A stretch of 64,000 bases of DNA. Origin: Selenomonadaceae bacterium. GTDB taxonomy: Bacteria > Bacillota > Negativicutes > Selenomonadales > Selenomonadaceae. Shown in pieces: positions 43,256 through 51,448 of the stretch. Position numbers and translations under genes: made by a program. The stretch is taken from contig JAFWWC010000029.1 of the NCBI GenBank assembly GCA_017518105.1, positions 59,535 to 123,534 on the forward strand. The letters are read 5' to 3'. Every line of letters begins with the position of its first letter. Within the stretch, counting starts at the first letter, position 1. The notes under the pieces were generated by a model. It was not told where the DNA came from, did not search any database, and saw nothing but the letters and a program-made list of their open reading frames with translations.

Positions 43256-43277
43256 TATGTGTGGAATAATGCGCGGC

Positions 43278-44579
43278 ATGGATAAGAAACTTAAAATCAT
43301 AACTTACGGTTGCCAGATGAACGTCGCCGACTCCGAGCGCATGGCGGGACTTCTAAGGCAAATCGGCTATAGCTTGACGGACGACCTTGACGCGGCGGAC
43401 TTGATTCTGATTAATACCTGTTGCGTGCGTGCCACGGCGGAGGATAAAGTCTTCGGGCAAATCGGCAGGTTCAAAACTCTCAAGCGACAAAAGCCCGCGT
43501 TGATTCTCGGCGTAACGGGTTGCATGGCGCAGAAGGAAGGAGCCGACCTTTTAAAGCGTGCTCCGCATGTTGATTTCGTCTTGGGCACGGGGCAAAGCTC
43601 GGAAGTCGCCCGCGTCGTACAAAGCATTGAACTCGAACGCAAACACGTCGTCGATACTTCAAACGTCAGTGGAGATATTCCCAGCGAAGTTTATCCTCTA
43701 CGCGGCGGGCAAGTCTCGACGTTCGTTCCGATTATGTACGGCTGCAACAATTTCTGCACCTATTGCATCGTTCCCTATGTCAGAGGTCGTGAGCGTTCCC
43801 GCAAGCCAAATGAGATTATCGCGGAGGTCAAGCAAGCAGTCGCCGAAGGTTTCAAGGAGATAACTTTGCTTGGGCAGAACGTGAACTCCTACGCGGGCGG
43901 CATGACCTTCGCCGAGTTGTTGGCGGCTGTCGATAAGGTCGCGGGTGTTGAACGGTTGCGTTTCATGACCAGTCACCCGAAAGATTTATCGGACGAACTC
44001 ATAGCGGCTATCGCGGGCGGCGAACATATCTGCGAACATATTCATCTGCCAGTTCAATACGGCTCAGACAAAATCTTGCGGCGCATGAATCGCGTTTACA
44101 GTGTCGAAGGTTATCTTAGGCTCGTGGAAAAGATTCGTGCCGCAATCCCGAACGTGAGCTTGACGACTGATTTAATTGTTGGCTTCCCTGGCGAGACGGA
44201 AGAGGACTTTCAAGAGACGCTCAACTTTATCCGGGCGGTTGAGTTCGACGCGGCGTTTACGTTCATTTATTCCAGACGTAGTGGGACGCCCGCCGCCACG
44301 TTCGCGAATCAGATTGACGACGAGACTAAGCACCGCCGCCTTAACGAGCTGATGACAGTCCAAAACGCTATCAGCTTAGCTAAGAACCGTGCAATGATTG
44401 ATTCGGTCGTTGAAGTCTTAGTCGAGGGCGCGAGCAAGACTGACGATAAAATCTTCACGGGGCGGACGCGTTCAAACAAATTGATTCTCTTTGCTCACGG
44501 TAGCGAGCGGGCAGGAGACCGCGTCAACGTGCGAATCACTCAGGCGCAAACATGGCTACTTAAAGGCGACGTGATTTAA
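43278..44579 (+). CDS. miaB: tRNA-2-methylthio-N6-dimethylallyladenosine synthase MiaB
   Basis: Adds a methylthio group to i6A37 of tRNAs. The N-terminal MTTase domain has the cluster cysteines in YGCQMN, NTCCVR and VTGCMAQ. The radical SAM cluster is in CNNFCTYCIVPYVRGRERS. A C-terminal TRAM domain follows (VLVEGASK, FTGRTRSNK). 433 aa is standard. ATG 43278 matches the family N-terminus; ATGs at 43257 and 43269 are also possible, and the ribosome binding site is weak, so the exact start is uncertain. A longer frame reading back into the flavoprotein gene is not real. Confidence 0.94.
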   Translation: MDKKLKIITYGCQMNVADSERMAGLLRQIGYSLTDDLDAADLILINTCCVRATAEDKVFGQIGRFKTLKRQKPALILGVTGCMAQKEGADLLKRAPHVDFVLGTGQSSEVARVVQSIELERKHVVDTSNVSGDIPSEVYPLRGGQVSTFVPIMYGCNNFCTYCIVPYVRGRERSRKPNEIIAEVKQAVAEGFKEITLLGQNVNSYAGGMTFAELLAAVDKVAGVERLRFMTSHPKDLSDELIAAIAGGEHICEHIHLPVQYGSDKILRRMNRVYSVEGYLRLVEKIRAAIPNVSLTTDLIVGFPGETEEDFQETLNFIRAVEFDAAFTFIYSRRSGTPAATFANQIDDETKHRRLNELMTVQNAISLAKNRAMIDSVVEVLVEGASKTDDKIFTGRTRSNKLILFAHGSERAGDRVNVRITQAQTWLLKGDVI

Positions 44580-44606
44580 AACTTTGAAAAAAATTTCTCA
44601 AAGGTA

Positions 44607-44635
44607 TTGCCAATATTTAAAGACAATGATAAATT
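44607..44635 (+). promoter_or_regulatory. Promoter for ispH-rpsA
   Basis: TTGCCA, 17-base spacer, TAAATT, about 65 bases before the ispH start. Confidence 0.6.
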
Positions 44636-44700
44636 AACTATCGATTATCGGCAGGTTGAGGATTTACATTTGCCGGGGTCAATCAGACAGGTGGTAGATA

Positions 44701-45522
44701 ATGGAAGTAATCTTGTCGGAGTATTTGGGATTTTGTTACGGCGTCAAGCGGGCGATAAAAATTGCTAGGGAACACGCGGATGGAAAGAGTTGCACGTTGG
44801 GACCGATAATCCATAATCCGCAGATGGTAGAGCGACTGAAAGCCGAAGGCGTTGGCTCGGTCGAAGATTTGACGGCGATGAAGGAGGGCACGATAATAAT
44901 TCGCTCACACGGCGTAGGACCACAAGTTTACAAGGACGCTAAAGCAAAGGGATTGACAATCGTCGACGCGACTTGTCCACACGTAAAGAAGGCGCAACTA
45001 TCCGCCAAGGAACTCTTGGAAGACGGTCGGCAAGTCATAATTATCGGCGAGAGGAATCATCCCGAAGTTAAAAGTATCTTCGAGTGGTCGGACAAGCGAG
45101 CAGTTATTCTGGAGACGGAAGAGGACGCTAAACACTTCGCGCCCTGCCCCAAGCTCGGAATAGTTTCTCAAACAACCGTGAGCGGCGAGAACTTTGTTAA
45201 AATGGTAGCGCACCTGCTTAGTAAGTCACACGATATAAGAATCCTAAGAACTATCTGCACAGCAACGGAACAAAGACAATCGGCGGCTCTGGAGTTGGCA
45301 AGCAAGGTTGATGTCATGCTGGTAATCGGCGGACGCAACAGCGCAAATACTACGCGGCTTGCTAAGCTTTGCGAAGAGAAATGCCGGACTTACCACATAG
45401 AAACAGCGCAGGAGTTATCGCCTGACTGGTTAGACAAAGCCAACACAGTTGGTATAACAGCCGGAGCCTCAACGCCGGACTGGATTATCGGGGAGGTTTA
45501 TAAAAAGTGTCAGAGGATTTGA
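44701..45522 (+). CDS. ispH: 4-hydroxy-3-methylbut-2-enyl diphosphate reductase
   Basis: Last step of the MEP isoprenoid pathway, making IPP and DMAPP with an Fe-S cluster. The three cluster cysteines lie in LGFCYGVKRA, DATCPHVKK and RTICTATEQRQ. LGPIIHNPQ, RSHGVG and GERNHPEV complete the signature. 273 aa. The stop codon lies 16 bases inside rpsA. In many Negativicutes and Clostridia IspH and ribosomal protein S1 are one polypeptide; here they are two overlapping frames. Confidence 0.96.
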   Translation: MEVILSEYLGFCYGVKRAIKIAREHADGKSCTLGPIIHNPQMVERLKAEGVGSVEDLTAMKEGTIIIRSHGVGPQVYKDAKAKGLTIVDATCPHVKKAQLSAKELLEDGRQVIIIGERNHPEVKSIFEWSDKRAVILETEEDAKHFAPCPKLGIVSQTTVSGENFVKMVAHLLSKSHDIRILRTICTATEQRQSAALELASKVDVMLVIGGRNSANTTRLAKLCEEKCRTYHIETAQELSPDWLDKANTVGITAGASTPDWIIGEVYKKCQRI

Positions 45523-46709
45523 AGAACGAAGAGATGGGTAATTGGCTTGACGAGTCGGAGAGTTTAAAAGACCTTCAGCCGGGCATGGTAGTGGAAGGCA
45601 CAGTCGTTTTGGTCAATCGCGACGAGGCTTACGTCGACATCGGTTATAAGCAGGAAATTGCCATTCCGAAGAAAGAATTGGCATTGCCCGAACCCGACTC
45701 GGCGGAAGAGGTCGTTAAGCAGGGCGACGTTATCAAAGTTTATATCCAAAGTCTCGGCGGCGAAAATGGCGGCGTCTTGTCGAAGGTCAAAGCTGATGCC
45801 GAAGTCGTTTGGGACGAGTTGCGGGCGATTAAGGCTCACAATGACGACCCCGAAGCTACGGAATTGCAAACGGTCGACGCACGCATTAATAGCGTTGTCA
45901 AAGGCGGCTTGTCGGCTACGGTAAACGGATTGCGCGGTTTTATTCCGGCGTCGCAAATGGAATTGCACTTCGTCAAGGATTTGGGCGTTTATGTCGGGCA
46001 GACGGTTAAGGCGTTGCCGATTGAAATTGAATCGTATAAACGTCGTCTCGTCCTCAGCCGTCGTCAGCTCCTTGAACGCGAACGCGACCTTAAACAAAAA
46101 GAAATTTTCAGCACACTGCACGAAGGAGATATTCTTAAAGGCACGGTCAAGCGCATTGTCGACTACGGAGCATTTATTGACGTGGGCGGCGTCGACGGAT
46201 TGGCGCATATCTCGGATTTGTCGTGGGAACGCGTCGCGCATCCTTCAGACGTGCTCAAAGTCGGCGAAGAGACCGATGTTTACGTTAAGAACGTCGACCC
46301 CGAAGCCCGCAGGATTTCTCTTTCCATTAAGCAGACCCAACGCGACCCCTGGCTTGATAGAGCAGAAAATTATCGCGAAGGCGAATTCATCGAGGGCAAA
46401 ATCGTTAAGCTTGCGAAATTCGGCGCGTTTATGGAGATTGAGCCGGGATTTGATGGTTTAATTCCTATGGGCGAGCTTAGCGACCACCGCATTGAGAACG
46501 CGGAAGATGCAGTTGCCGTCGGCGACATCGTTAAGGTTAAAATCTTGCGCATCGACCTCAAACGCAAACGCATTTCCCTTTCCATTAACCGCGCACGCCG
46601 CGAAGGTGCCCGCGCAACTTTTAGGCGTTATCAGCCCGCCGCCGAACCAGAAGAAGCACCTAAGACTGAAGAGACGCCTAAAACGGAAGAATCGACCGAA
46701 GAACAATAA
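45507..46709 (+). CDS. rpsA: Ribosomal protein S1-like protein (four S1 domains)
   Basis: RNA-binding protein of the 30S subunit or of translation initiation. Four S1 (OB-fold) domains are visible: GMVVEGTVVLVNRDEAYVDIG, a degenerate one around DARINSVVKGGLSATV, GDILKGTVKRIVDYGAFIDVGG and EGKIVKLAKFGAFMEIEPG. The C-terminal tail is rich in P, E and T. 400 aa is the short Firmicute form. The GTG start lies in the end of ispH, 10 bases after GGGAGG; a TTG four codons later is an alternative. Co-translation with ispH is likely. Confidence 0.92.
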   Translation: MSEDLKNEEMGNWLDESESLKDLQPGMVVEGTVVLVNRDEAYVDIGYKQEIAIPKKELALPEPDSAEEVVKQGDVIKVYIQSLGGENGGVLSKVKADAEVVWDELRAIKAHNDDPEATELQTVDARINSVVKGGLSATVNGLRGFIPASQMELHFVKDLGVYVGQTVKALPIEIESYKRRLVLSRRQLLERERDLKQKEIFSTLHEGDILKGTVKRIVDYGAFIDVGGVDGLAHISDLSWERVAHPSDVLKVGEETDVYVKNVDPEARRISLSIKQTQRDPWLDRAENYREGEFIEGKIVKLAKFGAFMEIEPGFDGLIPMGELSDHRIENAEDAVAVGDIVKVKILRIDLKRKRISLSINRARREGARATFRRYQPAAEPEEAPKTEETPKTEESTEEQ

Positions 46710-46732
46710 AAAAAATTGATTTACATAAAAAA

Positions 46733-46768
46733 AGAGCGAGTAACGTGAAATTACCCGCTCTTTTTATT
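46733..46768. terminator. Bidirectional intrinsic terminator after rpsA
   Basis: GAGCG-A-GTAA pairs with TTAC-C-CGCTC (one mismatch) with an A-run before and a T-run after. It lies between rpsA (+) and the convergent glycosylase gene (-). Confidence 0.85.
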
Positions 46769-47569
46769 TTATTTATTCGTCCGCTTGTGATAAAAGACGT
46801 ATTGTTGCAGTATGCCCGCGTTTTTGCCGAAATTTAGGAAAATATTCTCGCCGCCAAAGTCTTCATCAATCGCACGCTTAATCCAAACGTCCACCGGCGC
46901 ACGATTTACCCGATGATAAGCAAATAACGCCACGCAATTAGCAATTTTATCGCCAACGCCGTTAATCAGCTTCAATTCCTCGATAAGCTCGCCGTCAGTA
47001 AAAGTTTCCAGCTCTTTTAGGTCAGTCATGCCGATTTTTACCTTTTCTAACGCGTCGCGAATGTAATTTTTCCGATAAGCAAGCCCCAAACCAGTCAAAT
47101 CGTCCGTAAAGTCTTCGACATGCGGAAAAAGATAAATTTCGCCGACACGCCGCCCAAATCGCTCGCAAATTCGCTCAACTGAAGTCCTAATCGACGGAAT
47201 ACTCTTCCTCTGGCTGATTATGAAGCTAATTAACGTCTCAAACGGCTCTTGACGCAAAATCCGAATCCCTTTGCCGAATTCCGCCGCGTCAATTAATTTT
47301 TTCTCGTAAGGCTTGCCAATCGCAAAATTTTTTATGTCGCGGCGAATTTCAGCGTAGTTCGTAGCCAAATCAAAGTAATTTTTCCATACATTTTCCCATT
47401 CTTGCGCCGTGCAATCGACATTAAAAACCCCTTCGCCGCCGCTTATGTGCAAAATGTTTTCGCCGACTATAAAACGGTAAATCCCTGTCGAAATCTCTTT
47501 TGGACGGAAACATTGCCCGCTGTCGACGATTTTTTTTATGTCAAAGTCATCTTTAATCCTAATTTCCAT
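46769..47569 (-). CDS. 8-oxoguanine DNA glycosylase (OGG1-like, HhH-GPD)
   Basis: Base-excision repair enzyme that removes 8-oxoguanine and nicks the strand. The N-terminal OGG domain (IVDSGQCFRPKEI) and the helix-hairpin-helix LKLINGVGDKIANCVALF, followed by the catalytic lysine/aspartate region (residue spacing DVWIKRA), are present. 266 aa. ATG 47569 is 7 bases after AGGAGG and overlaps the end of aroB by 11 bases, so it is co-transcribed with aroB. Confidence 0.88.
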   Translation of the reverse strand: MEIRIKDDFDIKKIVDSGQCFRPKEISTGIYRFIVGENILHISGGEGVFNVDCTAQEWENVWKNYFDLATNYAEIRRDIKNFAIGKPYEKKLIDAAEFGKGIRILRQEPFETLISFIISQRKSIPSIRTSVERICERFGRRVGEIYLFPHVEDFTDDLTGLGLAYRKNYIRDALEKVKIGMTDLKELETFTDGELIEELKLINGVGDKIANCVALFAYHRVNRAPVDVWIKRAIDEDFGGENIFLNFGKNAGILQQYVFYHKRTNK

Positions 47570-48608
47570 TGCATAACCTCCTAAAAACTTTTTTAATAAT
47601 ATTTTCTGGCACGTCGCTTGAAACTTCCACAGAACCAAAATCACGCATTAAAACCCAATTTACCACGCCGCCGACGGTTTTTTTATCGCGAAAAGTCACG
47701 GAATAAAGTTTATCGGCGTCAAGTCCAGCGCAATTCGTCATCATATCGAATTTTTTTAGCAAAGATTCAATCCGATTGACATTTTCCGCAGAAGTTTTGC
47801 CTAATTCGCAACTTATTAACGCCGCCGCCATAATTCCAATCGCAACTGCCTCGCCGTGTCGAAATTTTTTATATCCGGTCTGTTCTTCGATTGCGTGCGC
47901 TAAAGTGTGTCCAAAATTTAAAATTCGACGCAATCCGGATTCTTTTTCGTCAGCACTAACGACTTTTGCTTTAATTTCGCATGAATGCTTGACGATTTGC
48001 GCCAAAATATTTAAATCGCGTTGCAAAATCTTATCGGCGTTGTCCTCAAGATAACTGAAAAATTTTTCGTCGCTAATCACTCCATATTTTACAATTTCGC
48101 CGAGTCCAGATTTAATTTCGCGTTCAGGAAGCGTTTTAAGGAAATTTAAATCGATAAAAACGGCTTTTGGTTGATGAAATGCGCCTATTAAGTTCTTGCC
48201 TAGCGCGTGATTGACTGCAGTTTTGCCGCCAACGCTTGAATCGACTTGCGCAAGTAGTGTTGTAGGGATTTGAATCAAATTTATGCCGCGCATGAAGGTC
48301 GCCGCCACAAATCCTGCCAAATCGCCGACAACGCCGCCTCCTAAGGCAATAATTACTGATTTTCTATCGAGACCAGCCTCAATCGCCCGCGTATAAAGTT
48401 TTTCTGCCTCGAAAAGACTTTTTGAAGTCTCACCGTCTGGAATAAATGCAATTTCGTCAGTGAAATTCACATCGCACAAGTCAAAAATATTTTTCTGGGT
48501 GACGAGCAGAGATTTTCCAGTTAAAAACTTCTTTACGCCGTCCATAATGTCTTTTCCAATAAAAATTTCATAACTCGCCGCGCCCAAGTCAACAAAAACC
48601 TTTTCCAT
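47559..48608 (-). CDS. aroB: 3-dehydroquinate synthase
   Basis: Second step of the shikimate pathway; NAD- and metal-dependent cyclisation of DAHP. PDGETSKSL, ALGGGVVGDLAGFVAATFMRGI, IPTTLLAQVDSSVGGKTAVN, and the metal-binding GEIVKYG, LNFGHTLAHA and HGEAVAIG are all intact. 349 aa. ATG 48608 follows GGAAGG. It is separated from aroK by ~440 bases holding a terminator and the tandem repeat block, so it may have its own promoter, although I could not single one out. Confidence 0.96.
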   Translation of the reverse strand: MEKVFVDLGAASYEIFIGKDIMDGVKKFLTGKSLLVTQKNIFDLCDVNFTDEIAFIPDGETSKSLFEAEKLYTRAIEAGLDRKSVIIALGGGVVGDLAGFVAATFMRGINLIQIPTTLLAQVDSSVGGKTAVNHALGKNLIGAFHQPKAVFIDLNFLKTLPEREIKSGLGEIVKYGVISDEKFFSYLEDNADKILQRDLNILAQIVKHSCEIKAKVVSADEKESGLRRILNFGHTLAHAIEEQTGYKKFRHGEAVAIGIMAAALISCELGKTSAENVNRIESLLKKFDMMTNCAGLDADKLYSVTFRDKKTVGGVVNWVLMRDFGSVEVSSDVPENIIKKVFRRLCNGN

Positions 48609-48705
48609 AACAAAATCCTTCCTCACAAAGCCAAAATTGATTAAAAATTTGCTTTCGCGGCAAGTATAACAAAATATCTGCTGAAAAAAAAGTGCTGAAC
48701 GGTTT

Positions 48706-49007
48706 TTGAGCCGTAAAAATAATTTTGGAGCTTCAGAAACGATTTTCGGAGCTTGAAACGGGTTTTGAAGGCGATTTGGAGGTTCAAAATACGTTTTCCG
48801 GAATAACGGAATTTGTATCGCGCCGTTATGAGGGTTTTTCGGCACATACAAAAATTAGGGGTGATTTTGGAGGTGTGATTTACGTTTTCCGGAATAACGG
48901 AATTTGTATCGCGCCGTTATGAGGGTTTTTCGGCACATACAAAAATTAGGGGTGATTTTGGAGGTGTGATTTACGTTTTCCGGAATAGCGGAATTTGTAA
49001 AATGGGC
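48706..49007. repeat. Dispersed repeat block, copy 2, with 91-base tandem units
   Basis: This non-coding gap between aroB and aroK holds 20/21-base units (48706-~48770) like those at 34142, then a 91-base unit at 48791-48881, a near-identical second unit at 48882-48972, and a third truncated at ~49003. Each 91-base unit starts with a hairpin TCCG-GAATAA-CGGA. In copy 1 the corresponding stems are TCCA/TGGA, a compensatory change. The remaining bases to the aroB start show no gene. Confidence 0.9.
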
Positions 49008-49038
49008 AAAAAAAAAGCCCCCGATTTTTTTGGGGGTG
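49008..49038 (-). terminator. Intrinsic terminator after aroK
   Basis: Read on the minus strand: CCCCC, 9-base A-rich loop, GGGGG, then C and T8 or more. The repeat block starts just beyond, as it does after the terminator at 34371. Confidence 0.85.
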
Positions 49039-49046
49039 TTTTTTGT

Positions 49047-49568
49047 TTAACTTCTGAACTGGCGCAAGTACTTGCAGATGTCGTCGATGATTTGGAGCGG
49101 CGACCATTCCGTAGTATCGACTTGATAATCTGCGCGGTCGTAAAATTGTTTGCGTTCGGCGAGGAGGCGTTTAATCGTCTCAAGGCGTTGATTGCCGCCG
49201 CCGTCTAGGACTGGACGTTCACCGCGTCGCGCCGTCCGATTGAAAATTTCTTCAGGCTCGGTCGTCAGGCAAATCAGCACGCCCGAACTTTTCAGCAGGC
49301 GGAGATTTTCTTCGTCTTTAATGGTGCCGCCGCCCGTCGCAATCACTAAGCCGCGACGTTCGCTGAGTTCTTTGACGGCGAGGCGTTCGAGTTCGCGGAA
49401 ATGTTCTTCGCCGTAGCGTTCAAAGATTTTCGGAATGGACAGCTTAGTTTCGTCCTCAATTTTCTTGTCAATGTCGACGAACGGACGCCCAAGCCGCGTC
49501 GCCAAAAGTTTTCCAAGGCTCGTTTTGCCGGTGCCCATAAAGCCGGTTAATATAACGTTGTCTCTCAT
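49047..49568 (-). CDS. aroK: Shikimate kinase
   Basis: Phosphorylates shikimate with ATP. The Walker A loop GFMGTGKTSLGKLLA, the shikimate-binding DIDKKIE and FRELE, the Walker B/phosphate loop ATGGGT and the lid RPVLDGG are all present. 173 aa is standard. It overlaps aroC by 4 bases and is the last gene before a strong terminator. Confidence 0.95.
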   Translation of the reverse strand: MRDNVILTGFMGTGKTSLGKLLATRLGRPFVDIDKKIEDETKLSIPKIFERYGEEHFRELERLAVKELSERRGLVIATGGGTIKDEENLRLLKSSGVLICLTTEPEEIFNRTARRGERPVLDGGGNQRLETIKRLLAERKQFYDRADYQVDTTEWSPLQIIDDICKYLRQFRS

Positions 49569-50647
49569 AAGCCGAAATCCTCTGCAAGTCGTGCTCGATA
49601 ATTTTTTAAGTTAGCAAGGGTATCGCACAGGGCATCGCCGCCGAATTTGTCAACGAAGGCATCCGCCGTGACGATAGCCGCCATAGCCTCGCCGACGACG
49701 CAAGCCGCCCATATCGCGCAGGTGTCAGAACGTTCTTTGCTCGCCGTCGTAGCAATTTTCGTGGCAATGTCGACGGTTTGCAACGGTTTCATCAAAGTTG
49801 GAATAGGTTTCATAGCCGCCCGAATAATTAAAGGCTCGCCGTTCGTCATACCGCCTTCAAAACCGCCGGCGCGATTAGTTTTGCGGAAAATTTTGCCGTC
49901 ACTGATAAAAATTTCGTCGTGGACTTCGCTACCGAGTTTTTTAGCGTTTAAAAAGCCGTCGCCGAGTTCGACAGCCTTAATCGCCTGAATTGACATGAAC
50001 GCCGCCGCAAATTTCGCATCAAGCCTCCTGTCCCATTGAATATGACTGCCCAAACCGGCTGGGACGCCCGAAATTTTAATTTCAAAGACGCCGCCGACGG
50101 TATCGCCCAAAGATTTTGCTTCATCGATACGATTTTTAATATTTTGTTCGCCAGAGACGCCGCCGACGCTTAAAACTTCGCTGGAGATGTTTACGCCGCA
50201 ATTTTTTAAGAAAATCTTGCATAATGCGCCCGCGGCGACTCTCATAGTGGTTTCGCGAGCACTTGAGCGTTCTAAAATGTCGCGAACGTCCGAACGAGCG
50301 AATTTAGCCGCGCCAATCAAGTCAGCGTGCCCCGGACGGGCATTTGTGACTTTTTCGCCGGAAATTTTTCCTTCTGGACTCATTTTATCCGACCAATTCT
50401 GCCAATCGCGATTTTCGACGCTCAAAGTTATCGGAGAGCCGATAGTTTCGCCAAAACGAATGCCAGAAATAAAATTTACGCGGTCGGATTCGATTTTCAT
50501 GCGTCCGCCGCGCCCATAACCGCTTTGACGGCGTTTAAGCTCCGCATTTACGAATTCGCTAGAGACTTTGACGCCAGCGGGCAGTCCTTCCAGTATGCAA
50601 ACCAATCGCGAGCCGTGACTTTCGCCGCCGCTAATGTATCTAAGCAT
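49565..50647 (-). CDS. aroC: Chorismate synthase
   Basis: Final step of the shikimate pathway, needing reduced FMN. SGGESHGSRLVCILEGLPAG, RRQSGYGRGGRMKIE, RPGHADL and SSARETTMRVAAGAL are classic signatures, and GGMTNGEPL and TVDIATK follow. About 360 aa. ATG 50647 follows GAGGTG. It is 9 bases downstream of the SDR gene, so the NeuD-ACP-UxaA-SDR genes and aroC-aroK appear to form one transcript. Confidence 0.96.
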   Translation of the reverse strand: MLRYISGGESHGSRLVCILEGLPAGVKVSSEFVNAELKRRQSGYGRGGRMKIESDRVNFISGIRFGETIGSPITLSVENRDWQNWSDKMSPEGKISGEKVTNARPGHADLIGAAKFARSDVRDILERSSARETTMRVAAGALCKIFLKNCGVNISSEVLSVGGVSGEQNIKNRIDEAKSLGDTVGGVFEIKISGVPAGLGSHIQWDRRLDAKFAAAFMSIQAIKAVELGDGFLNAKKLGSEVHDEIFISDGKIFRKTNRAGGFEGGMTNGEPLIIRAAMKPIPTLMKPLQTVDIATKIATTASKERSDTCAIWAACVVGEAMAAIVTADAFVDKFGGDALCDTLANLKNYRARLAEDFGL

Positions 50648-50656
50648 CAAATCACC

Positions 50657-51436
50657 TCAAGCATAGGAGCCGACGATATAACCGCCGTCCACGAAAAAAT
50701 TTTGCCCTGTAATCCAGGCGGCGCGGTCGCTCAGCAAAAATAAAATCATTCCGGCAACGTCGCGAGCCGTTCCCAAGCCTAGCAGGTGCCGCGAAATGAT
50801 TTCTTCGCTTGGCGCGTAAAGTTCGTTAGTCATCATCTCCGTTTTGACTATCGCGGGTGCCACAGAGTTTATCCGGTGCTTGCCGCGAATGATTTCCGCC
50901 GCGAACGATTTAACCGCCGATTGCACAGCCGCCTTTGCCGCCGAGTATGCAAACAGACTTTTGCCGCTGAAGTCGCCCGCTATCGAACTCATCAGCACGA
51001 ACGACCCGCCGCCGTCCGAAAACTTTTTCCGCGTCGCCGATTGCACGAAGTTTACTGCGCCCCAAAAGCTCGTTGCGAAAATTTTATGGGCAAGGCTCTC
51101 GTCGAAGGAGTTAAGCGGCGTCAAGCCCCAAATGCCAGCCGTGTACACGCCGCCATTAATCCTGCCGACCACGCTCGTGAAGTTCTCCAAGACCCGCGAC
51201 CAATCGTCAGCCGTCGCCGCGAGAACGTCAAGTTGCTCCGTAAAGATTCGCGGCGGGTGCTTGATTAAACTTACCGGCGAACATCTCTTAAGCTCGTCGA
51301 GCCGTTCAAGGTTCCGACCGATTGCCAAGACGTTCGCGCCGCTCTGTGACAATTCCAAAGCCGTTTGACGACCAATACCACTCGACGCGCCGACTACTAC
51401 AAAATTTTTCCCGCTGAAATCAAAAGTTACACTCAT
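50657..51436 (-). CDS. Short-chain dehydrogenase/reductase
   Basis: Classical SDR. The cofactor loop GASSGIGRQTALELSQSGANVLAIGR is near residue 15 (the arginine after the second strand suggests NADP). The NNAG position reads YTAGIWG, and the catalytic serine lies in LMSSIAGDF with YSAAKAA (Tyr and Lys) following. The C-terminal FFVDGGY is typical. 259 aa. It lies between the UxaA-like gene and aroC and may reduce a carrier-bound or sugar-acid intermediate made by its neighbours; that role is inference. Confidence 0.85.
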   Translation of the reverse strand: MSVTFDFSGKNFVVVGASSGIGRQTALELSQSGANVLAIGRNLERLDELKRCSPVSLIKHPPRIFTEQLDVLAATADDWSRVLENFTSVVGRINGGVYTAGIWGLTPLNSFDESLAHKIFATSFWGAVNFVQSATRKKFSDGGGSFVLMSSIAGDFSGKSLFAYSAAKAAVQSAVKSFAAEIIRGKHRINSVAPAIVKTEMMTNELYAPSEEIISRHLLGLGTARDVAGMILFLLSDRAAWITGQNFFVDGGYIVGSYA

Positions 51437-51448
51437 CAAAGGTCTCCC

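Noticed and set aside
43092..43277. N-terminal extension of miaB into the flavoprotein gene
   Set aside because: The upstream part is in another frame of the flavoprotein gene and crosses a terminator. Family alignment begins at MDKKLKII.
42164..43300. 378-codon open frame on the minus strand
   Set aside because: It is antisense to the FAD oxidoreductase. No start signal or domain supports it.
48706..49007. CRISPR-like periodicity
   Set aside because: The 91-base units are contiguous near-identical copies without unique spacers, and there are no cas genes.
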